Below, piece after piece: positions 53,213 to 64,000 of a stretch of DNA of 64,000 bases. A program made the translations under genes and the position numbers. Source of the stretch: Rhodococcus globerulus NBRC 14531 (GTDB taxonomy: Bacteria; Actinomycetota; Actinomycetes; Mycobacteriales; Mycobacteriaceae). The notes under the pieces were generated by a model. The model ran no database searches and was not told where the DNA came from. It saw only the letters and a list, made by a program, of their open reading frames with translations. Within the stretch, counting starts at the first letter, position 1. Each line of letters opens with the position of its first letter. The DNA lies in assembly GCF_001894805.1 (NCBI RefSeq), contig NZ_BCWX01000003.1:682001-746000 (forward strand), read 5' to 3'.

Positions 53213-54451
53213 CTAACGGCGCACTGCCGGTGCTCCCGGCCGGAGGTTGGCGTCGTCGGCAGCCGCTTGGCCGGCGTGCCACCCTTCGGCGTCGACGGAC
53301 CGTCCGCGAGCTTTGCGGGTTCGCGGGAACAACCGATCGAATTCGGTGTCGACGGCAGCCGACGTGGTAGCGAGAATCGGCAGGAGATCGGCCACATCCA
53401 TCGACGCGGCGTCGGCGGCTTCTGCGGTGGCTTTGGTGCCGGCGTCGCGGAGACGTTGACCGATTCGATTGGCAAACCCGGTGAGGAAGCCCTTGCGGAA
53501 CGACGTGGTTCTGGAGCCGCCGCGATTGCTGGTGTCGGCGAATTGCATTGCGCGGGTTGCCTGCACGAGTAGCGACGTGAAGAGCATGTCGACCTGTTGG
53601 AGATCGACGGGCGTGCCGATGACGGTCGCGATGGACACCTCGCTGAACCACACGGCGCGCACGCGGTTGGAATCACCGATTGCAGTGAGGAGATGGACTT
53701 TCTCTTTCACGTAGGGGTTGTCGAGGTGGATGCGACGCCCGTTGACGGCGGTATCGGTGATGCCGGTGCGATTGTGCAGAAGTGCCGCATCGATGGCGTA
53801 CCGCGTCATCAACTCCTGCGCCTTCTCGGTGAATGATTCGGCTTCTTCGGCGAAGTTGGTGGCCTCGGCTTTGGCGAGTAATCCACGAATTCGCTTGAGT
53901 ACCTTGGCGTCAACTTCAGCGCCAGTGCCCGCGTAACTCGTGTCGGTGCGCTGCGGCGGCCAGGTAGACGGCGGCGCGAGCAACAGATTCCACGGCGCGA
54001 GTCGCGTCCAGTGCAGCGCTACCTCGGCAATTTGGGAGACGAGGAAATAGGGATCTTCGAACAGGAGTCCGGCCGCGAGGGATCGAAAAACGTCCTCGTC
54101 CAGAGTGATTCGTGACGCGATGCGATCGGCATTGGGGAACTGCTCCCGAATAGACGCAAGTTGCCCAACCCATTCGAGGGGTGCGCGGTCGGCGGCCCTG
54201 GTTCGGGCGGCGTCGAGTAGGACGGCGGTGGCAACAAGATCGGCGTTCGAGGGATCTTTGCTGCGACGGGCAAGGTGAACAAGATCGGCAGGTTGCCACC
54301 CTCGTTCGTAGACGCCGGCAAGTTCGGTGATCAAGGCCTCGGCAGCTGCGACAGATTGAGGACTGACTTCGTGAGAGGACACGCGGGTTCCGTTCCATGG
54401 CAGCGTCTGCGAGGAGGCAGCGGCTCGAAAGTATGTTCTATCGGGTGTCAT
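53213..54451 (-). CDS. DUF2786 domain protein
   Basis: 412 residues. A helical N-terminal domain (about 30-165) is followed by the DUF2786 core AKVLKRIRGLLAKAEATNFA with EEAESFTEKAQELMTRYAID. The C-terminal part has SFRKGFLTGFANRIGQRL. DUF2786 is linked to phage and host DNA proteins, and its function is unknown. ATG 54451 (MTPDRTYF) was taken over one five codons upstream. Convergent with rsmI. Confidence 0.85.
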   Translation of the reverse strand: MTPDRTYFRAAASSQTLPWNGTRVSSHEVSPQSVAAAEALITELAGVYERGWQPADLVHLARRSKDPSNADLVATAVLLDAARTRAADRAPLEWVGQLASIREQFPNADRIASRITLDEDVFRSLAAGLLFEDPYFLVSQIAEVALHWTRLAPWNLLLAPPSTWPPQRTDTSYAGTGAEVDAKVLKRIRGLLAKAEATNFAEEAESFTEKAQELMTRYAIDAALLHNRTGITDTAVNGRRIHLDNPYVKEKVHLLTAIGDSNRVRAVWFSEVSIATVIGTPVDLQQVDMLFTSLLVQATRAMQFADTSNRGGSRTTSFRKGFLTGFANRIGQRLRDAGTKATAEAADAASMDVADLLPILATTSAAVDTEFDRLFPRTRKARGRSVDAEGWHAGQAAADDANLRPGAPAVRR

Positions 54452-54533
54452 GGACGCAGTGTGCACGTGGGGTCCGACACAACTGGCTCAGGCCAGATGC
54501 GGCGGACCCCACGAAAGGCGTCACACGGCTACG

Positions 54534-56132
54534 TCACTCGTCGACGAAACGAGGGAAAACGGGTGCCGGAGCAGGCAGTTTACGGTTCGCGTCGATGCGT
54601 ACCGCGATGTCGGTGAATTGACGGCTCTCTTCGCTCTGCCCAAGCAGATCGAGGATCCGCGACGCCGCGTCGGGCATGACCGGCTGAACGAGAATGCCGA
54701 CGATACGGACCACTTCGATCGTCACGTAGAGGACGGTTGCCATACGTGCCGGATCGGTCTTGCGCAGGACCCACGGTTCTTGCTTGGAGAAGTACCGGTT
54801 GGTCTCGCCGAGCACGCCCCAGATGGCTTCCAGCGCGAGGTGTAGAGCCTGCACGTCGAACTCGCTGCGGCACTTGGTGAGCAAGGCGTCCGCCGACGCC
54901 AGCATCGCCAGGTCGTCCTCGGTGAACTCACCGGGGGTGGGTACCTGGGCGTCGCAGTTCTTCGCGACCATCGTCAGCGAACGTTGCGCGAGATTGCCGA
55001 GTTCGTTCGAGAGATCAGCATTCATGCGAGTCACGATCGCTTCGTGGCTGTAGCTGCCGTCCTGGCCGTACGAGATCTCACGGAGCAGGAAGAAGCGGAC
55101 TGCGTCGAGGCCGTACTGATCGACCATGGCGATGGGGTCGACGACGTTGCCGACCGACTTCGACATCTTCTCGCCCTTGTTGTACAAGAAGCCGTGAACG
55201 AAGACCCGCTCCGGCAGCTCGATGCCCGCGGACATGAGGAACGCCGGCCAGTAGACGGTGTGGAACCGCGTGATGTCCTTGCCGATGATGTGCAGGCTTG
55301 CGGGCCAGAACTTCTTGAACTCCTCCGAGTCGGCGTTCGGGTATCCGACGCCCGTCAGGTAGTTGGTGAGGGCGTCTACCCAGACGTACATGACGTGGTC
55401 CGGGTCGCCCGGAACCTTGACGCCCCAGTCGAACGTGGTGCGCGAGATCGAGATGTCCTTGAGGCCGCTCTTGACGAAGCTGACGATCTCGTTACGGCGT
55501 GTCGTGGGGGCGATGAACTCGGGGTGCTCTTCGTACAGCGCGAGCAAACGCTCCTCGTACGCCGAGAGGCGGAACGTGTAGTTGGACTCCTCGGTCCACT
55601 CCACCGGGGTGCCGGTCTCGGTGGACTGGCGGGTGCCGTCCTCCAGAAGCGTGGTCTCGGCTTCGGTGTAGAAGGCCTCGTCCCGAACCGAGTACCAACC
55701 CGAGTACGTGTCGAGGTAGATGTCGCCGGATGCGGCCATCTTCTCCCAGATCGCCTTGCTGGCGACCTGGTGATCAGCGTCCGTGGTGCGGATGAACCGG
55801 TCGTACGAGATGTTCAGGACCTTGTCGAGGTTCTGGAACACGTCGGAGTTCCGAGCCGCGAGTTCCCGAACGTCGATGCCCTCTTTGATCGCAGTCTGCT
55901 GCATCTTCAGACCGTGCTCGTCGGTACCGGTCATGAAGAACACTTCATGTCCGTCCAACCGCTTGAAGCGGGCGAGCGCGTCCGAAGAGATGTACTCGTA
56001 CGCGTGGCCGATGTGCGGAGCACCGTTGGGATACGCGATCGCTGTCGTGATGTAGAACGGCGATCGTTCCGCGCCTTCCGGGGCGGCGGAGTCCGGGCGC
56101 GGGGTCTGGGAGGGTGAGGCAGGCACAGTCAT
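54534..56132 (-). CDS. metG: Methionyl-tRNA synthetase
   Basis: 532 residues, class I synthetase. HIGH appears in [15 protein letters not shown] (about 34-48) and KMSKS in [11 protein letters not shown], followed by an anticodon-binding helical domain. It lacks the C-terminal tRNA-binding appendix of some bacterial forms, as is usual in mycobacteria (Rv1007c). Divergent from tatD, 21 bases apart. Confidence 0.97.
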   Translation of the reverse strand: MTVPASPSQTPRPDSAAPEGAERSPFYITTAIAYPNGAPHIGHAYEYISSDALARFKRLDGHEVFFMTGTDEHGLKMQQTAIKEGIDVRELAARNSDVFQNLDKVLNISYDRFIRTTDADHQVASKAIWEKMAASGDIYLDTYSGWYSVRDEAFYTEAETTLLEDGTRQSTETGTPVEWTEESNYTFRLSAYEERLLALYEEHPEFIAPTTRRNEIVSFVKSGLKDISISRTTFDWGVKVPGDPDHVMYVWVDALTNYLTGVGYPNADSEEFKKFWPASLHIIGKDITRFHTVYWPAFLMSAGIELPERVFVHGFLYNKGEKMSKSVGNVVDPIAMVDQYGLDAVRFFLLREISYGQDGSYSHEAIVTRMNADLSNELGNLAQRSLTMVAKNCDAQVPTPGEFTEDDLAMLASADALLTKCRSEFDVQALHLALEAIWGVLGETNRYFSKQEPWVLRKTDPARMATVLYVTIEVVRIVGILVQPVMPDAASRILDLLGQSEESRQFTDIAVRIDANRKLPAPAPVFPRFVDE

Positions 56133-56153
56133 GGTGCGCTTACTCTATCGGGC

Positions 56154-56981
56154 GTGAGCAAAGACCGTCCCGCCCCCGATGCCCCTGAGCCCTTGTCGCC
56201 TCTGATCGACGCCCATACGCACCTCGACGCGTGTGGCGCGCATGACGCTGCGAGTGTGGCCGAAATAGTCGACCGAGCCGAGGCCGTCGGCGTCGGGCGG
56301 GTCGTCACGGTGGCCGACGACCTCGACGCCGCCCGCTTTGCCGTCGACGCTGCGAACTGGGATTCCCGCGTGTACGCCGCCGTCGCAATCCACCCGACCA
56401 GGGCGAACGTTCTCGACGCCGATACTCGCGCCGAGATCGAGCGGTTGGCGTCGGATCCGCGGGTCGTCGCCGTGGGGGAGACGGGCCTCGACCTTTACTG
56501 GCCCGGCAAGCTCGATGGGTGCGCCACCATCGAGGAGCAGGTCGACGGTTTCCGGTGGCACATCGATCTGGCGAAGCGGTTGGGCAAGACGCTGATGATT
56601 CACAACCGCGAAGCCGACCAGGACTTGCTGCGCGTGCTGAACGAGGAAGGCGCGCCGGAGACAGTGGTGTTCCACTGCTTCTCCTCGGATTCGGAGATGG
56701 CGCGGGCATGCATCGACGCCGGGTACGTGCTCAGTTTTTCGGGAACCGTGAGTTTCAAGAATGCGAAGGCTCTCCGTGAGGCTGCGCTATTGGTGCCGTC
56801 GGATCAGCTGATCGTCGAAACGGATGCGCCGTTCCTGACGCCCCATCCGTTCCGTGGCGCTCCTAACGAGTCGTACTGCCTCCCGTACACCGTGCGCGCA
56901 TTGGCCGATATCCGCGGCGAGGATCCGGAGGCTCTGGCAGCGGCGTCGACTGCGACAGCGGAGCGGGTCTACAAGCTCTGA
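56154..56981 (+). CDS. tatD: TatD-family metal-dependent hydrolase (DNase)
   Basis: 275 residues with the TIM-barrel metallohydrolase motifs PLIDAHTHLDAC (metal His pair), VAVGETGLDLYW (Glu), HNREAD (His), FHCFSSD (His) and ETDAPFLTP (Asp). TatD enzymes are 3'-5' exonucleases or deoxyribonucleases. The start is GTG 56154. It matches Rv1008, which lies upstream of rpfB in mycobacteria; here an insertion separates the two. Confidence 0.94.
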   Translation: MSKDRPAPDAPEPLSPLIDAHTHLDACGAHDAASVAEIVDRAEAVGVGRVVTVADDLDAARFAVDAANWDSRVYAAVAIHPTRANVLDADTRAEIERLASDPRVVAVGETGLDLYWPGKLDGCATIEEQVDGFRWHIDLAKRLGKTLMIHNREADQDLLRVLNEEGAPETVVFHCFSSDSEMARACIDAGYVLSFSGTVSFKNAKALREAALLVPSDQLIVETDAPFLTPHPFRGAPNESYCLPYTVRALADIRGEDPEALAAASTATAERVYKL

Positions 56982-57058
56982 GCGCTATTCTGAGCTGACA
57001 GGTAACTCCGCGCCCGGGACCGTCGTGTCCCGGCCCGTCCACTGCGCGGAGTATTCAG

Positions 57059-57343
57059 ATGAATGACTACATCTATCCCGGCGACACCGTCACAGTCCGC
57101 ATCGAAGCGTGGGAATTCGAGTGTTGTGCGCCGCTGCCGGTTGTCGGCGAAGGATCTCCGTGGGCTTTGCGCCCGATGCGTGACTCGTTGTGGTTCGACG
57201 GGGTAATGCCGGGGAGCATCGATCACGTTCGCGTCGAGAAAGTCCCGAGCCACTTTCGGGGAATGCCGTCGCTGGTTAGTGGTAGTCGCGGATGGATGGA
57301 GACGGCCGTCGTCGTTGAGTTGGCTGTTCCTGCGAGGGCGTGA
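57059..57343 (+). CDS. Hypothetical protein, first of two tandem ECC-motif paralogues (94 aa)
   Basis: Begins MNDYIYPGDTVTVRIEAWEF. The recognisable block is EFECCAPLPVVGEGSPWALRP, and the C-terminus is TAVVVELAVPARA. The downstream gene encodes the same blocks, so they are a local duplication. The pattern resembles the actinobacterial DUF6578 type from memory, without certainty. The adjacent Cys-Cys could bind metal or form a disulphide. No signal peptide. The next gene starts on its stop codon. Confidence 0.65.
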   Translation: MNDYIYPGDTVTVRIEAWEFECCAPLPVVGEGSPWALRPMRDSLWFDGVMPGSIDHVRVEKVPSHFRGMPSLVSGSRGWMETAVVVELAVPARA

Positions 57344-57765
57344 GGGCGCACAGCTACACCGAGCCGACGCCGGTGGAATCCTCGGTCGAGATCCTCACCG
57401 TTCACATCGACATGGGTGAAATCGAATGTTGCGGGCCATATCCGGTTGTCGGAGACGAGTGTTCGTGGACGCTGACTCCGCGCGCCGACACCGGCAGGTT
57501 CGACGGTTGGGTTCACGGCGGGATGCCGGCGTCAGGAGTTAGGACCGCAGGTGTAGTCCTCGGGATCCTTGTGGTCACGACGACGTACGAGGAAGTCGGA
57601 AGTCCACGCGTGTGGTTGCCCGTCGCAGGCAGTGAGACCTATCGACGGGTCGATGCGAGTCCTCGGTGGTTCCGGAGGTTCGGTGATTTCGACGTCGGTC
57701 CGCAGAACCGGATCGAGACCGGTGTGGTCGTCGAGTTGGCCGCCCCCTGTGCGCCTTTCCGGTAG
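57340..57765 (+). CDS. Hypothetical protein, second tandem ECC-motif paralogue (141 aa)
   Basis: Starts at a GTG overlapping the previous stop (GTGA). It shares IECCGPYPVVGDECSWTLTP and the end TGVVVELA with its neighbour, but carries an extra central segment (about 65-110). The last codons (CAPFR and stop) are encoded inside the left arm of the CTGTGCGCCTTT palindrome at 57744. The element has thus either invaded or been co-opted as the gene end. Function unknown. Confidence 0.65.
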   Translation: MRAHSYTEPTPVESSVEILTVHIDMGEIECCGPYPVVGDECSWTLTPRADTGRFDGWVHGGMPASGVRTAGVVLGILVVTTTYEEVGSPRVWLPVAGSETYRRVDASPRWFRRFGDFDVGPQNRIETGVVVELAAPCAPFR

Positions 57766-57793
57766 TCGGCGCTACCAGAAAGGCGCACAGGGG
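57744..57793. repeat. 50-bp inverted repeat, copy 2 of the CTGTGCGCCTTT family
   Basis: CCCCTGTGCGCCTTTC and GAAAGGCGCACAGGGG (16-bp perfect) enclose an inner GGTAG/CTACC stem. A second small hairpin, GGGGCGGAGCCCC, follows to 57802. It lies between convergent genes and overlaps the stop of the plus-strand gene. It most likely works as a two-way terminator. Confidence 0.92.
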
Positions 57794-57801
57794 CGGAGCC
57801 C

Positions 57802-58569
57802 CTAAAGCACCTTCCCCAGGAAATCCTGGGTGCGCTTCTGCTGCGGATTGCCGAACAGGTTTTCCGGCTTCCCTTCCTCGACGATGTAGCCGTCGGCCAT
57901 GAAGATGACGCGATCGGATACCTCGCGCGCGAATCCCATTTCGTGGGTCACGACGACCATGGTCATGCCCTGCTTCGCGAGGTCGCGCAACACCTGCAGA
58001 ACCTCGCCCACCATTTCGGGGTCGAGGGCGCTGGTGGCCTCGTCGAAGAGCATGATGTCCGGGCTCATGGCGAGTGCGCGGGCGATGGCAACACGCTGCT
58101 TCTGACCGCCGGACAGACTCGCGGGCTTGGCGTCGGCCTTCTCGGCGAGACCGACCTGACCTAGCAGTTTCGCCGCGATCTCACGTGCCTGTTCCTTTGT
58201 GGAACGGCCCGTCTGGATCGGAGCGAGCATCACGTTTTCGATGACGGTCATGTGGGGGAAGAGATTGAAGTGCTGGAACACCATGCCGATGTGTTGGCGC
58301 ACTTTGTCGATATCGACGTTCTTGTCCGTCAGGTCGAACTGGTCGACGCGCACGGTGCCTGCGGTGATGTCCTCGAGGCGGTTGAGGCAGCGTAGGAAGG
58401 TGGACTTGCCCGATCCGGACGGCCCGATGACGCACACCACTTCGCCGTTCTTGATGTCGACGTCGAGGCCTTTGAGGACCTCGTTGTCGCCGAACGACTT
58501 TTTCAGTCCCTTGACTTCGATCTTGATTTCGGTGTCTGGCTTGCTCATGTTGACGGCTGTTTCGGTCAC
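57802..58569 (-). CDS. glnQ: Polar amino acid ABC transporter ATP-binding protein (GlnQ-like)
   Basis: 255 residues. Walker [14 protein letters not shown]-loop [13 protein letters not shown], signature [15 protein letters not shown] and Walker [15 protein letters not shown] identify a GlnQ/HisP-type ATPase. It starts at GTG 58569, overlapping the stop of the permease gene (GTGA), so the two are coupled. It energises import of an acidic or polar amino acid, probably glutamine or glutamate. Confidence 0.94.
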   Translation of the reverse strand: MTETAVNMSKPDTEIKIEVKGLKKSFGDNEVLKGLDVDIKNGEVVCVIGPSGSGKSTFLRCLNRLEDITAGTVRVDQFDLTDKNVDIDKVRQHIGMVFQHFNLFPHMTVIENVMLAPIQTGRSTKEQAREIAAKLLGQVGLAEKADAKPASLSGGQKQRVAIARALAMSPDIMLFDEATSALDPEMVGEVLQVLRDLAKQGMTMVVVTHEMGFAREVSDRVIFMADGYIVEEGKPENLFGNPQQKRTQDFLGKVL

Positions 58570-60038
58570 TTGTTGATCCTCTTTTCGAGGCGGTTCGAGA
58601 ACTTGGTGAGCGCCATGATGATGATGAAGTACATGGCGCCGATGATCAGCCACATGTTGAAGGACTGGAAGTTGCGCGCGATGATGATGCGCCCGGTCTG
58701 AGTGAGCTCAGCCAGTCCGATGACCGACAGGATCGACGTGTCCTTGAGGGTGATGACGAACTGGTTGATGTACGACGGGATCATCGTGCGAATTGCCTGC
58801 GGCATGATGACTTTCCGCATTGTCTTCATGTAGCTGATGCCGAGGCTGCGTGATGCCTCCATCTGGCCCTTGTCGACGGCCAGGATTCCGCCGCGCACGA
58901 TCTCGGCCATGTAGGCGCCGGCGTTGAGCGAGAGCGTGATGACACCGGCGGTGAATGCCGACATCTGGAAGTGCAGAGCGGCCGGGATGCCGAAGTAGAT
59001 GAAGAACGCTTGCACCAGAAGCGGCGTGCCACGGAAGATATCGACGTAGGCGGTACCGATTCCGCGGACGACGATGTTTGTCGATACGCGGCAGAGTCCG
59101 AAGATCGCACCCAGGACAAGAGCGATCGCGATCGAGACGACCGACAGAACGATGGTCAGCCACAGACCTTTGAGCAGTTGTGGGTATGTGCTCTTGATCA
59201 GCCCGATGATGGAGTTGTCGGACGAGGTGGCGTCCTGGCCGAGGAACTGCGAGAGGATCTCGTCGTACTCGCCGCTGTCCTGCAGGTTCGCAAGTCCGGC
59301 GTTGAACATCTCGAGCAGTTCGGCGTTCTGGCCCTTGTTGACGGCAAAGCCGTAGCTTGCGCCGGCTTCCTTCTCGGTCACGGTTTTGAGTCCGTTGCCC
59401 TGGGTGATGCCGTAGGCCAGCACGGGGTAGTCGTCGAACACGGCGACGGAGTTACCCGTGCGGACCTCGTCGTACATGCTGGCGGAGTCGGCGAAGTAGA
59501 CAGTCGTGAATCCGTATTGATCCTTGATGGATTCGGCGAACGTGGCGCCTTCGGTGCCGTTCTTGACGGCGACGCGTTTGCCCTTCAGGTCCTCGTAGGA
59601 CTTGACGTCGTTGTTCGATTCGAGCACTGCCATCTGCACGCCCGACTCGAAGTACGGGTCGGAGAAGTCGAAGACCTGCTTGCGGGCGTCGGTGATCGAC
59701 ATGCCGGCGATGACGCCGTCTGCCTGGCCGGCCTGGACTGCTTGCAGAGCTGCGTCGAATCCCAATTGCTTGATCTCGACGTTGAATCCCTGATCCTCGG
59801 CGATGGCCCGGATCAGTTCCATGTCGATGCCGGTGAGATTGCCGTTTTCGTCCTCGAATTCGAACGGGGCGAACGTGACGTCGGTGGCGATGATGTACGT
59901 CCGGCCCGGCTGCGCCGACGCGATGCCTGGAGCGAACAGCGCTGCGATGAGCGCCAGAAGGATGGCCAGGATCGGCCACCTCGGGTTACGGGGTTTGTCG
60001 ACTTTTCTTCGCACTCTCGCCCAGCTTTCGTATGTCAC
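58566..60038 (-). CDS. Fused substrate-binding protein and permease of a polar amino acid ABC transporter
   Basis: 490 residues combining two usual subunits. Residues 1-45 hold a membrane/signal helix; 46-265 form an extracellular SBP domain (type 3) with [20 protein letters not shown] and [11 protein letters not shown]. Residues 280-490 form a HisM/GlnP permease domain with the EAA-like loop [20 protein letters not shown]. Such SBP-permease fusions occur in Gln/Glu importers. GTG 60038 is the start. The transporter is inserted between tatD and rpfB relative to mycobacteria. Confidence 0.93.
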   Translation of the reverse strand: MTYESWARVRRKVDKPRNPRWPILAILLALIAALFAPGIASAQPGRTYIIATDVTFAPFEFEDENGNLTGIDMELIRAIAEDQGFNVEIKQLGFDAALQAVQAGQADGVIAGMSITDARKQVFDFSDPYFESGVQMAVLESNNDVKSYEDLKGKRVAVKNGTEGATFAESIKDQYGFTTVYFADSASMYDEVRTGNSVAVFDDYPVLAYGITQGNGLKTVTEKEAGASYGFAVNKGQNAELLEMFNAGLANLQDSGEYDEILSQFLGQDATSSDNSIIGLIKSTYPQLLKGLWLTIVLSVVSIAIALVLGAIFGLCRVSTNIVVRGIGTAYVDIFRGTPLLVQAFFIYFGIPAALHFQMSAFTAGVITLSLNAGAYMAEIVRGGILAVDKGQMEASRSLGISYMKTMRKVIMPQAIRTMIPSYINQFVITLKDTSILSVIGLAELTQTGRIIIARNFQSFNMWLIIGAMYFIIIMALTKFSNRLEKRINK

Positions 60039-60178
60039 GCCCGGGATCGCCGGACTGCTTATGACCAGACGAGAACATACTGCGCGCCGCGCTGAATCGG
60101 TACACCGTTAACTGAGGTAAAAAGTTACCGACCTGCGACACGCCGTGTTTATTCCGTGACAAAAGTCGCAATTCGTGA

Positions 60179-61375
<1,197 letters not shown>

Positions 61376-61386
61376 CCGCGCACTGA

Positions 61387-62538
<1,152 letters not shown>

Positions 62539-62548
62539 GTTCTTACCT

Positions 62549-63445
62549 GTGTCAGACGCCGAATCGAACCAACCCATCGCCACCCCTCGCGGGCAGGCAG
62601 CGCTGCTCGGCCCGGCCGAGGTGCGCGCTCTTGCCGAGGAATTCGGTGTGCGCCCCACAAAGCAGTTGGGGCAGAACTTCGTTCACGACGCCAACACCGT
62701 GCGACGCATCGTCACTACCGCCGGCGTCACCCGTGACGACGTGGTTCTCGAGGTCGGACCAGGTCTCGGCTCACTGACCATGGCCTTGATGGACGTCGTG
62801 GACCGTGTCATCGCGGTGGAGATCGATCCGAATCTGGCGGCTCGTCTGCCCAAGACGGTGTCCGAGCGCGCTCCTGAACTGGCAGATCGTCTGACGGTGG
62901 TGGAGGCCGACGCCATGCGCGTGTTGCCGTCGCAGATCCCGGGGGAGCCGACGGCTCTGGTCGCGAACCTTCCGTACAACGTGGCGGTGCCGGTGCTGTT
63001 GCACCTGTTCGCGTCGCTGCCGAGCCTGCGTACCGCGCTGGTGATGGTGCAAGCCGAGGTCGCTGATCGTTTGGCTGCTGATCCGGGAAGCAAGATCTAC
63101 GGCGTCCCGAGCGTCAAGGCCAATTTCTTCGGTGAGGTCCGCCGTGCCGGCGCCGTGGGTCGCAATGTGTTCTGGCCGGCGCCCAAGGTGGAGTCCGGTC
63201 TGGTACGGATCGACCGTTACGCCGAGCCGCCGTGGCCGATGGACGAGCAGCACCGCAAGCGTGTTTTTGCCGCGATCGACGCAGCTTTTGCTCAGCGTCG
63301 CAAGACCTTGCGAGCAGCACTCAGTGGTTGGGCGGGTTCGCCGGCTGAAGCGGAGCGCAGGCTCCTTGCTGCCGGAATCGAGCCGCAGACGCGTGGCGAG
63401 ATGCTCGACGCAGCGGCGTTTGTGCGTTTGGCAGGAGTCGAATAA
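62549..63445 (+). CDS. rsmA: 16S rRNA (adenine1518/1519-N6)-dimethyltransferase
   Basis: 298 residues (KsgA/RsmA). SAM-binding [15 protein letters not shown] and the catalytic [15 protein letters not shown] are clear; [11 protein letters not shown] is the N-terminal hallmark. It dimethylates A1518 and A1519 during small-subunit assembly. GTG 62549 is the start, 10 bases after the second rpfB. In mycobacteria rpfB-ksgA are also adjacent. Confidence 0.95.
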   Translation: MSDAESNQPIATPRGQAALLGPAEVRALAEEFGVRPTKQLGQNFVHDANTVRRIVTTAGVTRDDVVLEVGPGLGSLTMALMDVVDRVIAVEIDPNLAARLPKTVSERAPELADRLTVVEADAMRVLPSQIPGEPTALVANLPYNVAVPVLLHLFASLPSLRTALVMVQAEVADRLAADPGSKIYGVPSVKANFFGEVRRAGAVGRNVFWPAPKVESGLVRIDRYAEPPWPMDEQHRKRVFAAIDAAFAQRRKTLRAALSGWAGSPAEAERRLLAAGIEPQTRGEMLDAAAFVRLAGVE

Positions 63446-63493
63446 CCCTGTGCGCCTTTCTGATAGCCATCGCTACCAAAAAGGCGCACAGGG
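63446..63493. repeat. 48-bp inverted repeat, copy 3 of the CTGTGCGCCTTT family
   Basis: CCCTGTGCGCCTTT and AAAGGCGCACAGGG (14-bp perfect) enclose TGATAG...CTACCA, nearly the same inner stem as copy 2. GGGGCCGAAGGCCCC (63491-63505) follows as an extra hairpin, again as in copy 2. It starts at the base after the rsmA stop and lies between convergent genes. Confidence 0.92.
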
Positions 63494-63505
63494 GCCGAAG
63501 GCCCC

Positions 63506-64000
63506 TTACTTGAACCGGCGCAGCCTCAGGCTGTTGCTCACCACGAACACGCTGCTGAATGCCATCGCGGCACCGGCCAGCATCGGGTTCAGCAGTCCCG
63601 CCGCCGCGAGGGGGATAGCTGCCGTGTTGTAGGCAAAGGCCCAGAACAGGTTGCCCTTGATTGTTTTCAGTGTCTTGCGAGACAATCTGATTGCATCCGC
63701 TGCCGAGCGAAGGTCACCGCGAACCAGTGTGATGTCGCTGGCTTCGATTGCGACATCGGTGCCGGTACCCATCGCCAGACCGAGATCGGCCTGAGCCAAA
63801 GCCGCCGCGTCGTTGACGCCGTCGCCGACCATGGCCACGACGCGTCCCTCCGCCTGCAGTTTCTTGACGGCGTCGACCTTGTCGGCTGGCATGACCTCGG
63901 CAAATACGGTGCTGATGCCCACCTGGTCTGCGACGGTCCGGGCGACGGTCTTGTTGTCGCCTGTCAGTAGGATCGGTTCGAGGCCGAGTGCCTTCAACTG
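63506..64000 (-). CDS. Heavy-metal (Cu-type) P1B ATPase, C-terminal part
   Basis: The frame runs off the window end, so the N-terminal metal-binding and phosphorylation domains are not seen. The visible part holds the hinge [20 protein letters not shown], the preceding P-domain TGDNKTVA, and two membrane helices with [15 protein letters not shown] and [15 protein letters not shown]. The YN and MxxSS residues are typical of Cu(I)-exporting CopA-like ATPases. Gene name withheld because the specificity loops are outside. Confidence 0.92.
   Translation of the reverse strand, partial: QLKALGLEPILLTGDNKTVARTVADQVGISTVFAEVMPADKVDAVKKLQAEGRVVAMVGDGVNDAAALAQADLGLAMGTGTDVAIEASDITLVRGDLRSAADAIRLSRKTLKTIKGNLFWAFAYNTAAIPLAAAGLLNPMLAGAAMAFSSVFVVSNSLRLRRFK

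Noticed and set aside
58971..60095. 374-codon plus-strand open frame
   Set aside because: Antisense to the SBP-permease fusion gene; no ribosome binding site or motifs.

Overview
The window is high-GC actinobacterial chromosome, most likely Rhodococcus of the R. erythropolis/R. qingshengii group. Two lines of evidence support this. The backbone follows the Mycobacterium tuberculosis order from Rv0951 to Rv1010: sucCD, DUF5336, perM, purN-purH, AAA/VWA pair, mprAB-pepD-moaB2-mscL, ruc, folate cyclo-ligase, galU, glp, rimJ-like, glpR/sepX, arcA, PMT, rsmI, metG, tatD, rpfB, ksgA. The putrescine oxidase also looks, from memory, like the characterised R. erythropolis enzyme. No database search was possible. 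I saw no insertion sequence, integrase, prophage, CRISPR array or rRNA operon. One tRNA gene (Ala, CGC) is present.

Layout. 0-13.6 kb: end of sucC, sucD, a YigZ-like protein, two envelope/division proteins, purine synthesis (purN-purH), a short region with a candidate attenuator, a hydrolase, DUF4126 and VOC proteins, and a MoxR-type ATPase with its VWA partner. 13.6-23.3 kb: an agmatine/putrescine catabolic block (agmatine deiminase, N-carbamoylputrescine amidase, permease, UspA protein, aminobutyraldehyde-type dehydrogenase, putrescine oxidase) with TetR and PucR regulators and palindromic operator candidates. 25.0-27.8 kb: a zinc-starvation ribosome locus, with Cys-poor S18, S14, L33 and L28 divergent from a CobW/Mrf-like gene, L31 and L32, and two Zur-box-like sites between them.

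28.4-33.6 kb: the MprAB envelope-stress two-component system with pepD, a MoaB-like gene, an unlisted 57-aa protein and mscL. Identical TCTCAGC-N4-TCTCAGC direct repeats precede mprA and pepD. 33.6-39.6 kb: SAF protein, Ruc-like chaperone, folate cyclo-ligase, galU, and the divisome pair glp/sepX(glpR) around a GNAT acetyltransferase. 39.6-45.3 kb: tRNA-Ala followed by an accessory stretch with a low-complexity Asn/Gly/Cys and Thr/Asp/Pro surface protein, an HExxH protease, a multi-pass membrane protein and a convergent EspR-like regulator. 45.3-54.5 kb: nitrobindin-like protein, arginine deiminase, ArsC-like reductase, GntR and DoxX genes, BCCT transporter, protein O-mannosyltransferase, rsmI and a DUF2786 protein. 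54.5-64 kb: metG, tatD, two tandem small paralogues, a polar-amino-acid ABC transporter with a fused binding protein and permease, two tandem rpfB genes, rsmA, and the end of a copper-type P-ATPase.

The most notable unexplained structure is a family of three intergenic palindromes sharing the stem CTGTGCGCCTTT/AAAGGCGCACAG (18754, 57744, 63446). The best candidate for an unnamed system is the surface protein, protease, membrane protein and EspR-like regulator block at 40.0-43.7 kb.
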